A DNA stretch of 64,000 nucleotides from F1-80-MAGs062 sp046345315 (lineage in GTDB: Bacteria > Planctomycetota > Planctomycetia > Planctomycetales > Planctomycetaceae), in the NCBI GenBank assembly GCA_046345315.1, contig JBKDKA010000148.1, positions 1-64,000 of the forward strand, in the 5' to 3' direction. The notes under the pieces are model-generated. The model had not been told where the DNA came from and searched no databases. It saw nothing but the letters and a program-made list of their open reading frames with translations. The position numbers and the translations under genes were made by a program. Positions within the stretch are counted from its first letter, which is position 1. Each line of letters opens with the position of its first letter. Below, in pieces: positions 24,979 through 34,700 of this stretch.

Positions 24979-26004
24979 ATGCACGAATGTCTGCAGACAC
25001 CTCTGGCTCAGTTGCTGAAACGGCAGGATCTGACCGCTGATCAGGTCAATCTCTGCATCGGTACGATCATGGATGGGCATTGTGATGCGATCGATATCGC
25101 AGCATTTCTTACCGCGATGGCGGCGAAGGGTGTTGTCGCATCGGAGCTTGTCGGAGCAGCTCGAGCGATGCGAGATCGTGTCTCCAGAATCGCAAGCAGC
25201 CGCAGTCCGCTGCTCGACACCTGTGGCACCGGCGGAGATCAGCTGCATACGTTCAATATCAGTACAGCCACGGCCATCGTCGCAGCTTCCTGCGGAGTGG
25301 CGGTTGCCAAGCATGGGAACCGCAGCGTTTCCAGTTCGAGCGGTTCGGCCGATGTTCTGGAAGCCCTCGAGGTTCACATCGGGCTCACTGCAGAACAGGC
25401 GGGCAATTGTCTCGACGCAACAGGCATCGCATTCTGTTTTGCACCTCTGCTTCATGGTGCAATGAAGCATGCAGCACCGATTCGAAAGCAACTTGGCTTT
25501 CCGACAATCTTCAATTTTCTGGGACCACTGACAAATCCGGCGGGGGCTCAGTTTCAGCTGCTGGGAACCAGCAGCAATGTCAGAGCAGAGCTGCTCGCAA
25601 CCGCACTGAAGGAACTGGGAAGTACGACAGCGTTTGTTGTCTGCGGAAATGATGAGCTGGATGAGGTCTGCCTCTGGGGCCCGACAGTCGTGTATCGCGT
25701 CTCATCCGGTGAGGTCAGGCGAATCGAATGGCATCCTTCCGACTTTGATCTTCCGCCGTGTCGTGTTGATCAGCTGCGAGTGAAAAGTGCGGCGGAGAGT
25801 GCTGCAACGATTCGTTCGGTGTTTTCGGGAGAAACTTCACCGGCAGCGTCGATTGTGATTGCAAACACGGCCGCGGCACTGCTCGCATATGGTTATTGTG
25901 AATCTCTGTCGGATGCGGTCGCGGCTGCCAGGAATGCTCTGACTTCCGGAGCAGCTCAACAGAAGCTCGAGCAACTCATCGAGTGGACACGTCAGTATCG
26001 ATAG
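24979..26004 (+). CDS. trpD: Anthranilate phosphoribosyltransferase
   Basis: This 341-residue enzyme transfers the phosphoribosyl group of PRPP to anthranilate, the second step of tryptophan synthesis. It carries the glycine-rich PRPP motif DTCGTGGD (80-87), KHGNRSVSSSSGSADVLE (111-128) for anthranilate and phosphate binding, and FNFLGPLTNPA. The length is typical. No other trp genes are adjacent, so the pathway genes are dispersed. The Rieske oxygenase gene begins 33 bp after the stop, so the two may share a transcript. The ATG at 24979 is the only one that gives the full N terminus. Confidence 0.95.
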   Translation: MHECLQTPLAQLLKRQDLTADQVNLCIGTIMDGHCDAIDIAAFLTAMAAKGVVASELVGAARAMRDRVSRIASSRSPLLDTCGTGGDQLHTFNISTATAIVAASCGVAVAKHGNRSVSSSSGSADVLEALEVHIGLTAEQAGNCLDATGIAFCFAPLLHGAMKHAAPIRKQLGFPTIFNFLGPLTNPAGAQFQLLGTSSNVRAELLATALKELGSTTAFVVCGNDELDEVCLWGPTVVYRVSSGEVRRIEWHPSDFDLPPCRVDQLRVKSAAESAATIRSVFSGETSPAASIVIANTAAALLAYGYCESLSDAVAAARNALTSGAAQQKLEQLIEWTRQYR

Positions 26005-26037
26005 GTGCTCTCGGGCCGATGAATCAGGTGTTTCAGC

Positions 26038-27177
26038 ATGTTTGTCAACCAGTGTCGCCTTCCGCATGTTCTGAAGCCGGATCTGTATTTCTGTCCTGAA
26101 CATTACCAGAAGGAAATTCGCCTGCTGTTCCGGCCGTCATGGCAGGTTGTCGGGAGTCTCAGCGACATTCCGAACGACGGTGACTTTCTGACGCGGGAAC
26201 TCTTCGGTACCCCGATCATCGTCCGAAACTTTCAGGGATCAGTGCATACATTTCTGAATGTCTGCCCGCACCGGCACTGTCTGCTGAGCCATGAGCCAAG
26301 TGGGCATTCCGCGGTGCTGACATGTCAGTACCACGGCTGGGAATTCAATTCAGATGGTCACACCGGGAAGATCCCGTTTGCTCAGAACTTTCGTCCCATG
26401 CCTGGTGGTCCGGAGTGTCTGAAGAAGTTTCGCACCGAAGTTCGCGGACCGATGATCTTCGTGAATCTGAACGATGATGCTCCGGACCTGGGTTCAGTAC
26501 CCGGTCCGCTGATTCCTGTCTGTGATGAATTTCCGGCAGCTCGGTGGCGACAGGCCGATACGTGGAGCTACGACTTTGAGGCCAACTGGAAGGTTGTCGT
26601 GGAGAACACTGTCGAGGCTTACCATGTGCCGACGGTTCATCCGAAAACGCTGGTGAGTTTCGGCACGGAAGAGGAAATCGAACATGTGATTACGCCGGAT
26701 GGCACCATCATGCGATCTCCGATTGTATCACCGGCATATTACAACTGGATTGCGGATCGTCTGCTTCCGCACCTTCAGCCCGGGTGCACTCATCGATATC
26801 GACTGCACCACACGTTCCCCAATCTGTTCATGATGAGAATCGATGCGATGCTGCAGGTGATGGTCGTCTACCCGACGTCGCCGGAAACCTGCCACATGAC
26901 TGTCCATGTTTTCACACTGCGAGCCGAGAATGAAACGGCAGTGTCCCGAACGATCACAAAGTTCTGGGGAGGTCTGAAGGCGAAGATCATCCGCCAGGTT
27001 CTCGCAGAAGATGCTCGTCTTTATCCTGATCTCCAGAAAGGGATGCGCAACAGCCCGTTTCATGGAACGATCAGCACTCTGGAAGAACTCGTCTGGGCAT
27101 TTCAGGATTACATCCGAAGAAAATGTGGTCTGACAGACACGGATGTTCAGAATCCGACTGAATCCCCCACCGCCTGA
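26038..27177 (+). CDS. Rieske [2Fe-2S] ring-hydroxylating oxygenase, alpha-subunit type
   Basis: This 379-residue protein has a Rieske domain with C-x-H (Cys76, His78 in VCPHRHC) and C-x2-H (Cys96, His99 in CQYHGW). A catalytic domain follows with the mononuclear iron site VENTVEAYHVPTVH (His196, His201). Such oxygenases hydroxylate aromatics or demethylate N-methyl compounds, using electrons from a separate reductase. No reductase or beta subunit is adjacent. The substrate is undetermined. The 33-bp distance from trpD raises, without proving, a link to anthranilate or another aromatic metabolite. Confidence 0.9.
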   Translation: MFVNQCRLPHVLKPDLYFCPEHYQKEIRLLFRPSWQVVGSLSDIPNDGDFLTRELFGTPIIVRNFQGSVHTFLNVCPHRHCLLSHEPSGHSAVLTCQYHGWEFNSDGHTGKIPFAQNFRPMPGGPECLKKFRTEVRGPMIFVNLNDDAPDLGSVPGPLIPVCDEFPAARWRQADTWSYDFEANWKVVVENTVEAYHVPTVHPKTLVSFGTEEEIEHVITPDGTIMRSPIVSPAYYNWIADRLLPHLQPGCTHRYRLHHTFPNLFMMRIDAMLQVMVVYPTSPETCHMTVHVFTLRAENETAVSRTITKFWGGLKAKIIRQVLAEDARLYPDLQKGMRNSPFHGTISTLEELVWAFQDYIRRKCGLTDTDVQNPTESPTA

Positions 27178-27371
27178 TCCGAAATTCAAAAAAAGCTGTC
27201 ACAGATCGTCGTCGTTTCCGCTGAGTGGTGAAGCCAGTGGTGTTCTGAGTGTTTTTCAGAGCATCCTGTTGTTTTTTCCCATTCAGAAACATCCCGTCGG
27301 TACGGGGTCACCTTGCGAAAGCTGGACTGACCGCACGGGATTCAGTGATCAGAAAGCTGAGGACGACTACG

Positions 27372-28820
27372 ATGCATGCTCTCCAGAACCTGCTGACGAC
27401 TTTTCGACGTGTTTTCATGCTCCGCGATGCAGTTCGCCGGAGACGACGAGTTCAGACCGCCGAGGCGGGACTCGAAGGTCTGGAATCACGTCAGTTGCTT
27501 TCGGTCACCAATGCATTCGTCAGCCAGGGAACACTGGTCATTCAAAGCAGCAACACGGCAACCAATGTGACCGTGGATCAGGCTGGTGAGAACATTCGAA
27601 TTCGCGAAGCTGGTTCCGGACATATTCGAAGTTTTCCGGCTCACTCAGTTGAGGCCATCTCATTCGAGGGCGGAAACGGTAACGACCGATTCCGCAATCA
27701 GACATCGCGCCCGGCAAGTGCATTCGGTGGTGCCGGAAACGATGTTCTCATCGGTGGAAGTGCCGCAGATGAACTCGACGGCGGCATCGGAAACGACACG
27801 ATCTACGGTCGTGGCGGAGACGACATGATTCAGGGTGGAACTGGCAGAGACTTCATTCATGGAGGTGCCGGGCACAATGTGCTCCTCGATCGTGAGAGCC
27901 TCGATCGTGTCTTTGCCGCCGTCGACGGTGTGCTGAACGAAGAGTTGGTGGATCTTCCGGCCGGAGCTCAGGTTGCCGTCAAGAGTGCTCCCAGCGTTGT
28001 CACGACGGTAACTCCCGTTCTGGAAAACGGTTACCTCGTGGTTCGCGGAACCAGTAACTCCGATACGATCAATGTCACGACATCCGGAAACCTGATCACA
28101 GTCGCTGGGAAGAGCTTCAACAGTGCTTCTGTGTCAGCCATCGTGATTGTCGGCGAGAGTGGAGATGACAACATCACAGTGAGCGAATCCATCCAGAAGA
28201 TGACCATTATCTTCGGTGGTTGGGGCAACGATACTGTGAACGGCGGCGGCGGCACAGACTACATTCATGGTTCCATGGGAAATGATGTGCTGAACGGTCG
28301 CGGCGGAAACGATTCGATCTGGGGCGGTGGTGGTGTCAACACCATGACAGGTGGCACCGGAACCAACTCATTGTTTCAGCGCCCGGCCAACCGTGTTTAC
28401 ACCATGAATGCCTTCGAAATGGAGATCGTTCGGCTCACGAATCTGGAACGAACCTCACGCGGCCTTGCGGCTTTGACCGTAAGTGCTCAGATTGCCTGTG
28501 CCGCGAATCAGCATGTCAATCAGATGGCTTCCCGCAGTGCGGTGATCGGAACGACAGCGGCACACAACCACAACCTGTGGGGTGTCAGGCTTCCAACAGT
28601 GACATCACGAATGGACTACTCCGGATTCGAATACTCCGTGTATCGTGAGAACATCGCCTTCGGTTACACCAGCGCCGCTCAGGTCGTTGCCGGCTGGATG
28701 AACTCCCCCGGGCATCGTGCAAACATTCTTTCCACGGACATCACTCACATCGGACTGAGTGCCGTGAAGAACGCCGCCGGCACTTGGTTCTACTGTCAGA
28801 ACTTCGCGAAAGCCGTCTGA
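27372..28820 (+). CDS. RTX-repeat surface protein with C-terminal CAP/SCP domain
   Basis: This 482-residue protein begins with a basic segment, then GLEGLESRQLLSV (about residues 34-46), a short motif recurring at the N terminus of large planctomycete extracellular proteins. Two arrays of RTX-type calcium-binding nonapeptides follow (GGAGNDVLIGG...GGIGNDTIYGRGGDD and GGWGNDTVNGGGG...GRGGNDSIWGGGG). A CAP/SCP (YkwD-like) domain covers the last 135 residues, with FEMEIVRLTNLERTSRGL, HNHNLWGV, ENIAFG and WMNSPGHRANILS. It is probably exported and calcium-folded. CAP domains bind lipids or glycans or act as proteases, and the role here is unknown. ATG 27372 is chosen because GAGGA lies 8 bases upstream; a start at 27249 has no support. 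Confidence 0.85.
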   Translation: MHALQNLLTTFRRVFMLRDAVRRRRRVQTAEAGLEGLESRQLLSVTNAFVSQGTLVIQSSNTATNVTVDQAGENIRIREAGSGHIRSFPAHSVEAISFEGGNGNDRFRNQTSRPASAFGGAGNDVLIGGSAADELDGGIGNDTIYGRGGDDMIQGGTGRDFIHGGAGHNVLLDRESLDRVFAAVDGVLNEELVDLPAGAQVAVKSAPSVVTTVTPVLENGYLVVRGTSNSDTINVTTSGNLITVAGKSFNSASVSAIVIVGESGDDNITVSESIQKMTIIFGGWGNDTVNGGGGTDYIHGSMGNDVLNGRGGNDSIWGGGGVNTMTGGTGTNSLFQRPANRVYTMNAFEMEIVRLTNLERTSRGLAALTVSAQIACAANQHVNQMASRSAVIGTTAAHNHNLWGVRLPTVTSRMDYSGFEYSVYRENIAFGYTSAAQVVAGWMNSPGHRANILSTDITHIGLSAVKNAAGTWFYCQNFAKAV

Positions 28821-28830
28821 GTTCTCCGAT

Positions 28831-28974
28831 CTGGACTGCTGCAGCCCTGCTGCAGCTTTTTTTTCAGCAGCCTGCTGCTGACCATTGATCTTTGAAATCT
28901 CTTTGAATATGAATCTGAAGTCGCTCCACAGCAGGCTGTGGAACGAAAGCGGCAGCAGGGCTGCCGCAGTCCAG
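28831..28974. repeat. REP-pair (BIME-like) module, family C, left copy
   Basis: This 144-bp module has two half-sites in opposite orientation: CTGGACTGCTGCAGCCCTGC with TGCAGC, T-run and CAGCAGCCTGCTGCTG at the left, and CCACAGCAGGCTGTGG with GGCAGCAGGGCTGCC and GCAGTCCAG at the right. Each half contains two tiny hairpins with CCTG or CAGG loops. It is nearly identical to the module after the transposase gene. Its T-run may also terminate the RTX-CAP transcript. Confidence 0.85.
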
Positions 28975-28979
28975 AACTG

Positions 28980-29594
28980 ATGAACAACGATGACTTACCC
29001 CTTGAGGAACAGACGATGGCGCTACCGGACTCGGAACGGGCAGCTAAGGGTACGCAGGATTGGCCGCATGCTCCTCCGCATCGGCTGGCTCAGAGTGGTG
29101 TCTACTTCGTAACAGCTCGTACTCGAGGTCAACGGCACCTCCTCGCCGAAGACGTCATGAAAGACTGGTTCGAAGCGAAATTCTTCGAACTGGCGAATGA
29201 GTTCGGGTGGAGCCTGGAAGCATGGTGTGTTTTGTCGAACCACTATCACTTCGTAGCCCATAGTCCGACCGGGGCCAGCTCTGCGGAGTCACTCAGCCGG
29301 ATGATTCAGAAACTGCACAGTCTCACGACCAAAGAACTGAATCGCCGTGAACAGAAGCCGGGAAGGACTCGGCTATGGCACAACTATCGTGAGACTCATT
29401 TGACGTTTCAGCAGAGCTATCTCGCTCGTCTGAATTATGTCCATCAGAATGCCGTACATCATGGTCTGGTCCAGGTCGGTTCCGCCTGGAAATGGTGCAG
29501 TGCAAAGAGATTCAAAGAATCCGTCACACCTGCCTGGCTGAAGACCATCCTGAGCTTCAAGTACGACGAAATCGCCGCCGAAGACGGGGAGTAA
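28980..29594 (+). CDS. REP-associated tyrosine transposase (RAYT, IS200/Y1_Tnp family)
   Basis: This 204-residue HUH-type single-strand transposase has the metal-binding HUH motif as HYH (His88, His90 in SNHYHFVAH). The RAYT signature region YLARLNYVHQNAVHHGLV lies near residues 147-164, holding candidate catalytic tyrosines. The SGVYFVTARTRGQRHLL N-terminal segment is typical. ATG 28980 (MNNDDL) is preferred; a GTG at 28938 lies inside the repeat. RAYTs cleave and join REP sequences and are usually single-copy, domesticated genes. The frame is intact, with no sign of decay. Confidence 0.88.
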   Translation: MNNDDLPLEEQTMALPDSERAAKGTQDWPHAPPHRLAQSGVYFVTARTRGQRHLLAEDVMKDWFEAKFFELANEFGWSLEAWCVLSNHYHFVAHSPTGASSAESLSRMIQKLHSLTTKELNRREQKPGRTRLWHNYRETHLTFQQSYLARLNYVHQNAVHHGLVQVGSAWKWCSAKRFKESVTPAWLKTILSFKYDEIAAEDGE

Positions 29595-29747
29595 TCTGGA
29601 GTGCTGCAGCCCCGCTGCAGCTTTCTTTCAGCAGCCTGCTGCTGTGTGTTTTTTTTTGTCTTGTTCGATTTCGAAAAACCATGAAATCGAGAAATCTTCC
29701 ACAGCAGGCTGTGGAAGGAAAGCGGCAGCAGGGCTGCCGCAGTCCAG
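29595..29747. repeat. REP-pair (BIME-like) module, family C, right copy
   Basis: This 153-bp module begins at the base after the RAYT stop codon and ends three bases before the DUF1501 stop codon. The outer half-sites (CTGGAGTGCTGCAGCCCCGC and GCAGCAGGGCTGCCGCAGTC) match the left module with few changes; the central spacer differs. It separates two converging genes and may serve as terminator for both. Confidence 0.85.
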
Positions 29748-29750
29748 GGG

Positions 29751-31202
29751 TCAGGAAAGAATGTTCTGCACGACTGTCCCGAAGACGTCTGTCAGACTTT
29801 CGTCTCGCCCCTGATGGAAGTAGGTCAGGAGCTCGTGGTCAAGCCCCATGAGATGGAGGATTGTTGCGTGAAGATCGTGCAGGTGGACGCGGTCCACGAC
29901 GGCTTCGAATCCGAAGTCATCCGTCTCACCGTGACTGATTCCGCCCTTCACTCCACCACCGGCGAGCCACATGGAGAAACCATAAGGATTGTGATTTCGT
30001 CCCGGGGCATTCTGTCCTTCGCTGAACGGCATTCGTCCGAATTCTCCGCCCCAGACAATGAGCGTTTCATCCAGCAGGCCGCGTTCTTCCAGATCAGTCA
30101 GAAGTGCAGCGATCGGCTGATCAACTTCCGCTCCGTGTCGCCCATGATTCTTCTCGATACTTTCATGAGCGTCCCAGGTCTCTTCCAGATGTCCGCCGCC
30201 GGAGTAGAGCTGTACGAACCGAACACCTCGCTCCACCAGCCTTCTCGCGACAACACAGTTCCGGCCGAATTCATCCGTCGGCTGTGATCCCACTCCGTAC
30301 ATCGCCAGAGTCTGTTCAGTTTCCTGCGAAAGATCGACAGCCTCCGGCGCTTCAGACTGCATGCGGTAGGCAAGCTCGTACGATGACATTCGCGCTGCGA
30401 GTTCATCACCACCGGGACGTGACTGAAGGTGCTTCTGATTCAGTTGCTGAAGCAGATCCAGCTGTTCTCGCTGAGCATCACGACTGAGATAGTCAGGACC
30501 GCGCAGGTCGAGAATCGGGTCACCGATGGGCCGAAACAGGGTCCCCTGATATGCAGCTGACATGAATCCACTCGACCAGTTCGGCTGTCCTCCGATCGGG
30601 CCGCCACGTTTGTCGAGGATCACGACATATCCCGGAAGGCTCTGATTCTCAGTTCCAAGTCCGTAGACACACCACGATCCAAGTGACGGGCGTCCGATGA
30701 ATGTCTTGCCGGTATTCATCGCGACCAGCGCAGATCCGTGAGCGTGGCTGTCGGTGTGGCAGGAACGAACCACGGCGAGCTTGTCTGCATGTTTTCGGAC
30801 ATTGGGGAAATAGTCGCTGATCAGCAGTCCCGAATCCCCGCCGGGACGAAATCGGCGGAACGCAGGCGTCAGATAACCAACCCGACGACCTCCGGAATTG
30901 ATGTAGCGTTTACCCTCAGGCAGAGGCTGCCCGGCGTATTTTTCGAGCGCTGGCTTATAGTCGAACGTGTCGACCTGACTGGGAGCCCCATTCATCATTA
31001 GAAAGATGCAGGCTTTCGCGGGTTTGCGAAAATGCGCCGGCCGAACAGCCATCGACGCAATTGGTCCTTCTGGAGCAGCGACGGCGTGGCGACCAAAGAA
31101 GCCGTCATTCTGCAGGAGCGACGTCATGGCGAGCCCGGTGAATCCGCCGCCCATCTGCCAGAGTAGTTCCCGTCGCGTCTGTCGGCATGGAAAAAATGTC
31201 AC
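29751..31202 (-). CDS. DUF1501 domain protein (Tat-exported)
   Basis: This 483-residue protein starts with a twin-arginine-like signal (QTRRELLWQMGGGFTGLAMTSLL) and contains the DUF1501 fold related to alkaline phosphatase/sulfatase-type proteins. Landmarks are FLMMNGAPSQVDTFDYKP, SCHTDSHAHGSA, RPSLGSWCVYGLG, IVWGGEFGRMPF, GRNHNPYGFSMWLAGGG and HDLHATILHLMGLDHELL. DUF1501 genes usually follow a DUF1549/DUF1553 gene, but here no partner is upstream, so this copy is an orphan. The start is GTG at 31200-31202. Function is unknown; a role with the cytochrome-like DUF1549 proteins at the cell surface is presumed for the family. Confidence 0.85.
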   Translation of the reverse strand: MTFFPCRQTRRELLWQMGGGFTGLAMTSLLQNDGFFGRHAVAAPEGPIASMAVRPAHFRKPAKACIFLMMNGAPSQVDTFDYKPALEKYAGQPLPEGKRYINSGGRRVGYLTPAFRRFRPGGDSGLLISDYFPNVRKHADKLAVVRSCHTDSHAHGSALVAMNTGKTFIGRPSLGSWCVYGLGTENQSLPGYVVILDKRGGPIGGQPNWSSGFMSAAYQGTLFRPIGDPILDLRGPDYLSRDAQREQLDLLQQLNQKHLQSRPGGDELAARMSSYELAYRMQSEAPEAVDLSQETEQTLAMYGVGSQPTDEFGRNCVVARRLVERGVRFVQLYSGGGHLEETWDAHESIEKNHGRHGAEVDQPIAALLTDLEERGLLDETLIVWGGEFGRMPFSEGQNAPGRNHNPYGFSMWLAGGGVKGGISHGETDDFGFEAVVDRVHLHDLHATILHLMGLDHELLTYFHQGRDESLTDVFGTVVQNILS

Positions 31203-31508
31203 GCGGCTGCTCGCTTCGAATACAAGGGAAGACAGGATTCTCCGTCAGCGAGGGATGTGGCGATTCGCAGAGGCCGGCAGAATCTACTCATCACTCCCGA
31301 AGTTCCCGGATGATTTCATGATACAATCCACGGCGCGAGAGCGAAGTCACAAGTTCTTTGGAGTTGCCGATTTTTGAGACTGTCGCAGAAATCCGGATCA
31401 GAAACCCCGGCGATTTGGAATGACTCTTGCTGTTCCTGCATCATTGCAGGCGATTGCCCTGTCATTCGCAGATTGTTTATTCCCGCCATCTGCTGGTGTT
31501 TGACGGGA

Positions 31509-31538
31509 TTGACCCGTCGGAAACAGATCAAATACACT
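31509..31538 (+). promoter_or_regulatory. Candidate sigma70-type promoter for secA
   Basis: TTGACC and TACACT are separated by 18 bases, about 180 bases before the SecA ATG. The gap 31203-31719 shows no gene and no repeat; this pair is the only promoter-like signal I could find on the plus strand. The long leader could carry regulation. This is by-eye evidence only. Confidence 0.3.
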
Positions 31539-31719
31539 TCGCAGCTCAGGACTTACGACTTTCCGCGAACACTGAGCACAGCGAAAATCGGTGTCTGCCG
31601 GACTGGCAGGCATCGTGCAGCAAGCACAAAGCCGGATTTATTTCCTGGAACTGCCCCGGGCGGGCAGGTTTCAGGAGTTCAGTCAGGATGCAGTTTATTT
31701 AAAGAATTGTCGGTCACAC

Positions 31720-34700
31720 ATGGAACTTCTGGAAAAAGTTGGCGACTTCTTCAATGCGACGACATCGAAGATCGAGCGTGGCATCACGTCACTGTTCGGA
31801 TCCTCCAACGAACGTCGAATGAAGCGGCTCGGGTTTGTCAGGGATCGGCAGGGCGTCACCTCGATTGTCCCCGGATCTCTGCTCGACAGAATCAACTCGC
31901 TGGAACCGGCGATGCAGAAGCTCACGGATGAGGAGCTTCGTCAGATCAGCGCGAAGTTTCGCGTGCGTCTTCGTGCCGGCGAAACCACGGACGATCTGCT
32001 GCCCGAAGCATTCGCCGCTGTCCGTGAATCAGGTCGTCGTTTTCTCCGCATGCGTCATTATGACGTGCAGATGATCGGTGGATACTTTCTGCACCACGGA
32101 ATGATCGCAGAAATGGTGACGGGGGAAGGCAAGACGCTCGTCGCGACGCTCCCGACCTATCTGAATGCGCTCGCCGGAAAAGTCCATGTGGTGACGGTGA
32201 ACGATTATCTGGCTCGCCGCGACATGGAATGGATGGGGCCGATTTATCTGAACCTTGGTCTGACTGTCGGTGCCATCCAGTCTCAGATGGATTCACAGGA
32301 ACGTCAGCGGCACTACGCATGCGATATCACATACGGAACCAGCAATCAGTTCGGCTTTGATTATCTGCGCGACAATATGAAGCCGACTGCAGAACAGCAG
32401 GTTCAGGGACGCCTGGATTATGCGGTCGTCGACGAAATCGACAACATCCTGATCGACGAAGCGCGTACTCCGCTGATCATTTCGGGACCAGCTCACGACA
32501 ATCTCGAAAAGTATCCGCTGGCCGACAACATTGCGCGTCAGCTTCGCAATGGGGTCGATTTCGAGGTCAAGGAAAAGGACCACACCTGCCATCTGACAGA
32601 AGAAGGCGTCCGCCGTGCTGAACAGCTGGCGGGAGTCGAAAGTTTTTACACTGCCGGCAACATGGAATGGCCGCATCTCCTTGATAATGCGCTCAAGGCT
32701 CATCATCTCTACAAACGTGACGTCAGTTACGTAGTGGAACGTGATGAGGTTGTCATCGTCGATGAGAACACCGGTCGAAAGATGGAAGGTCGTCAGTGGA
32801 GCGACGGGCTGCATCAGGCTGTGGAAGCCAAAGAAGGCGTGCGGATCAAGGAAGAATCGCAGACTCTCGCGACGATCACTCTTCAGAATTATTTCCGGCT
32901 CTATAAAAAGCTGGCCGGGATGACCGGAACGGCGATGACGGAATCCGAAGAGTTCTGGAAAATCTACAAGCTGGATGTCGTTGCCATTCCGACGAACCGC
33001 CCGATGCAGCGAATCAACTTTCCAGACAATATTTACGGGACGGAAAAAGAAAAGTGGAACGCGGTTCTTGAAGAGATCTGTGAGGTTAACAAAACCGGAC
33101 GACCGATCCTGGTGGGCACAACGTCCATTGAACTTTCAGAGATGCTCAGCGGTAAGCTTCAACGCCGGGGAGTACGGCATGACGTTCTGAATGCCAAGCA
33201 GCACGAACGAGAAGCGGAGATTGTCGCTCAGGCAGGTCGAAAGAATGCCGTGACCATCGCCACCAATATGGCCGGTCGAGGAACTGACATCGTGCTCGGC
33301 GGAAATCCAGAGCATTCTGCCTGGGAGCAGCTGAAGGAAAAATATGCGTCGCGTCTCGAAGTGCCGAAGTTTGAATGGGATGCGTTGACGAAAGAGATCG
33401 CAGAACGCGAAGGCATGATCGCAGAAGCGAAGGAAGTCTCCGTACTGGGCGGGCTTCATGTAATCGGAACCGAACGTCACGACGCTCGTCGAATCGACCT
33501 TCAGCTGCGAGGTCGAGCTGGTCGTCAGGGGGATCCGGGATCGAGTCGCTTCTTCATTTCCCTTGACGACAAGCTCATGCGCCTGTTTGCGGGCGACTTC
33601 GTGAAACGGATCATGCAGTGGGCGGGGCTCACTGAAGGTGAACCAATCATTAGTCCGATGGTGACTCGACGCGTTGAGGGAGCTCAGAAGAAGATCGAAG
33701 AAAAGCATTTCGATCAGCGAAAGAATCTCCTCGAATACGACGAGGTGATGGACGAGCAGCGAAAGCGAACATACTCCTATCGGCAGAGCATTCTTGATGG
33801 TTCCGACTGTCGCGTGCTTGTACTGGGAATGATGGACGCTCAGATCGACCGTTCCACAGCTCATTATCTGGACAAGAACTACCGCTGGGATTCCATCGTT
33901 CAGTGGGTTTCGCAGACACTGCATCTGGACGTTGAGTCGTCTTCGATTCGCGATTATCGATTCGAAGAGCTTCAGGTGTACCTGAAAGATGAAGGAGAAC
34001 GTCAGGCGGAAGGCCTGATTACCGAACAGCTCGAGATCAATCTGCCGGTAGATTCGGAAGACCGATCCGACTGGAACTGGGTGGCCATGACCAAATGGGC
34101 CAACCGCCACTTCGGGCTCAATCTGAATGATCGCGATCTTCGAAAAGTCGATCGCGCTGAACTCTGTGACATGCTTCTGCAGGAAGCTCAGAAGGCAATG
34201 GCTCGCTGGGATCTTTCGGAGCTGCAGGAGTTTCTGCATCCGCAGTATCCGTACCGCTCGCTGGCCGGATGGGCGAACTTTCATTTCATGCTGACGGTGA
34301 AGCCGGAAGACTTCGAGAGCCTCGATCAGAAACAGGTCATTGAGTTTCTGAAGTCGCGTATTCGAGCTCGTTATGACGAGAAAGAAGTGTCGTACCCGGT
34401 CACAGTGGGGATGCATAACTTTCTCAGTGGTGATGGATCACACGGTGAGAAATCGAATCGCGAACGACTGGCTCGCTGGGCAACCATCCGATTCGGCACT
34501 CAGTTTGATGCCGAGAAGTTCGCGGCGATGACCTCGGATGAACTTTACTCAGAACTCTGCAGTGTGAGTTCAAAGTACCTCGCATCGCGTCCGGATCGTT
34601 CAGCTGTCAGTCAGAAGCTCGATGCATTTCTGGGAGCTGCTGCTCAGGATCCGACGACGCTGCTGAAAGAAGACAAAGCCGCCGAACTGATTCGCTGGGC

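Larger units (their letters stand above)
28831..29747 (+). mobile_element. RAYT cassette: REP-associated tyrosine transposase between two REP-pair modules
   Basis: The unit consists of the left family C module, a gene for an IS200-like Y1 transposase, and the right family C module that abuts the stop codon (29594/29595). This is the classic organisation of RAYT loci, where the transposase recognises the flanking REP hairpins. No target-site duplication is expected for such elements, and none was looked for beyond the ends. Confidence 0.8.

Noticed and set aside
27730..28370. CRISPR-like regular repeats in the Gly/Asp-rich region
   Set aside because: The periodicity is the RTX nonapeptide coding repeat in frame, with no spacer structure.
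28831..29747. Complete insertion sequence with a DDE transposase
   Set aside because: The only transposase is the HUH/Y1 RAYT type, and the flanks are REP-pair modules instead of IS terminal repeats.
33136..34416. Long minus-strand open frame (426 codons) inside secA
   Set aside because: It is the antisense shadow of a strongly conserved coding region. Its translation has no family resemblance, and the secA frame explains the openness.
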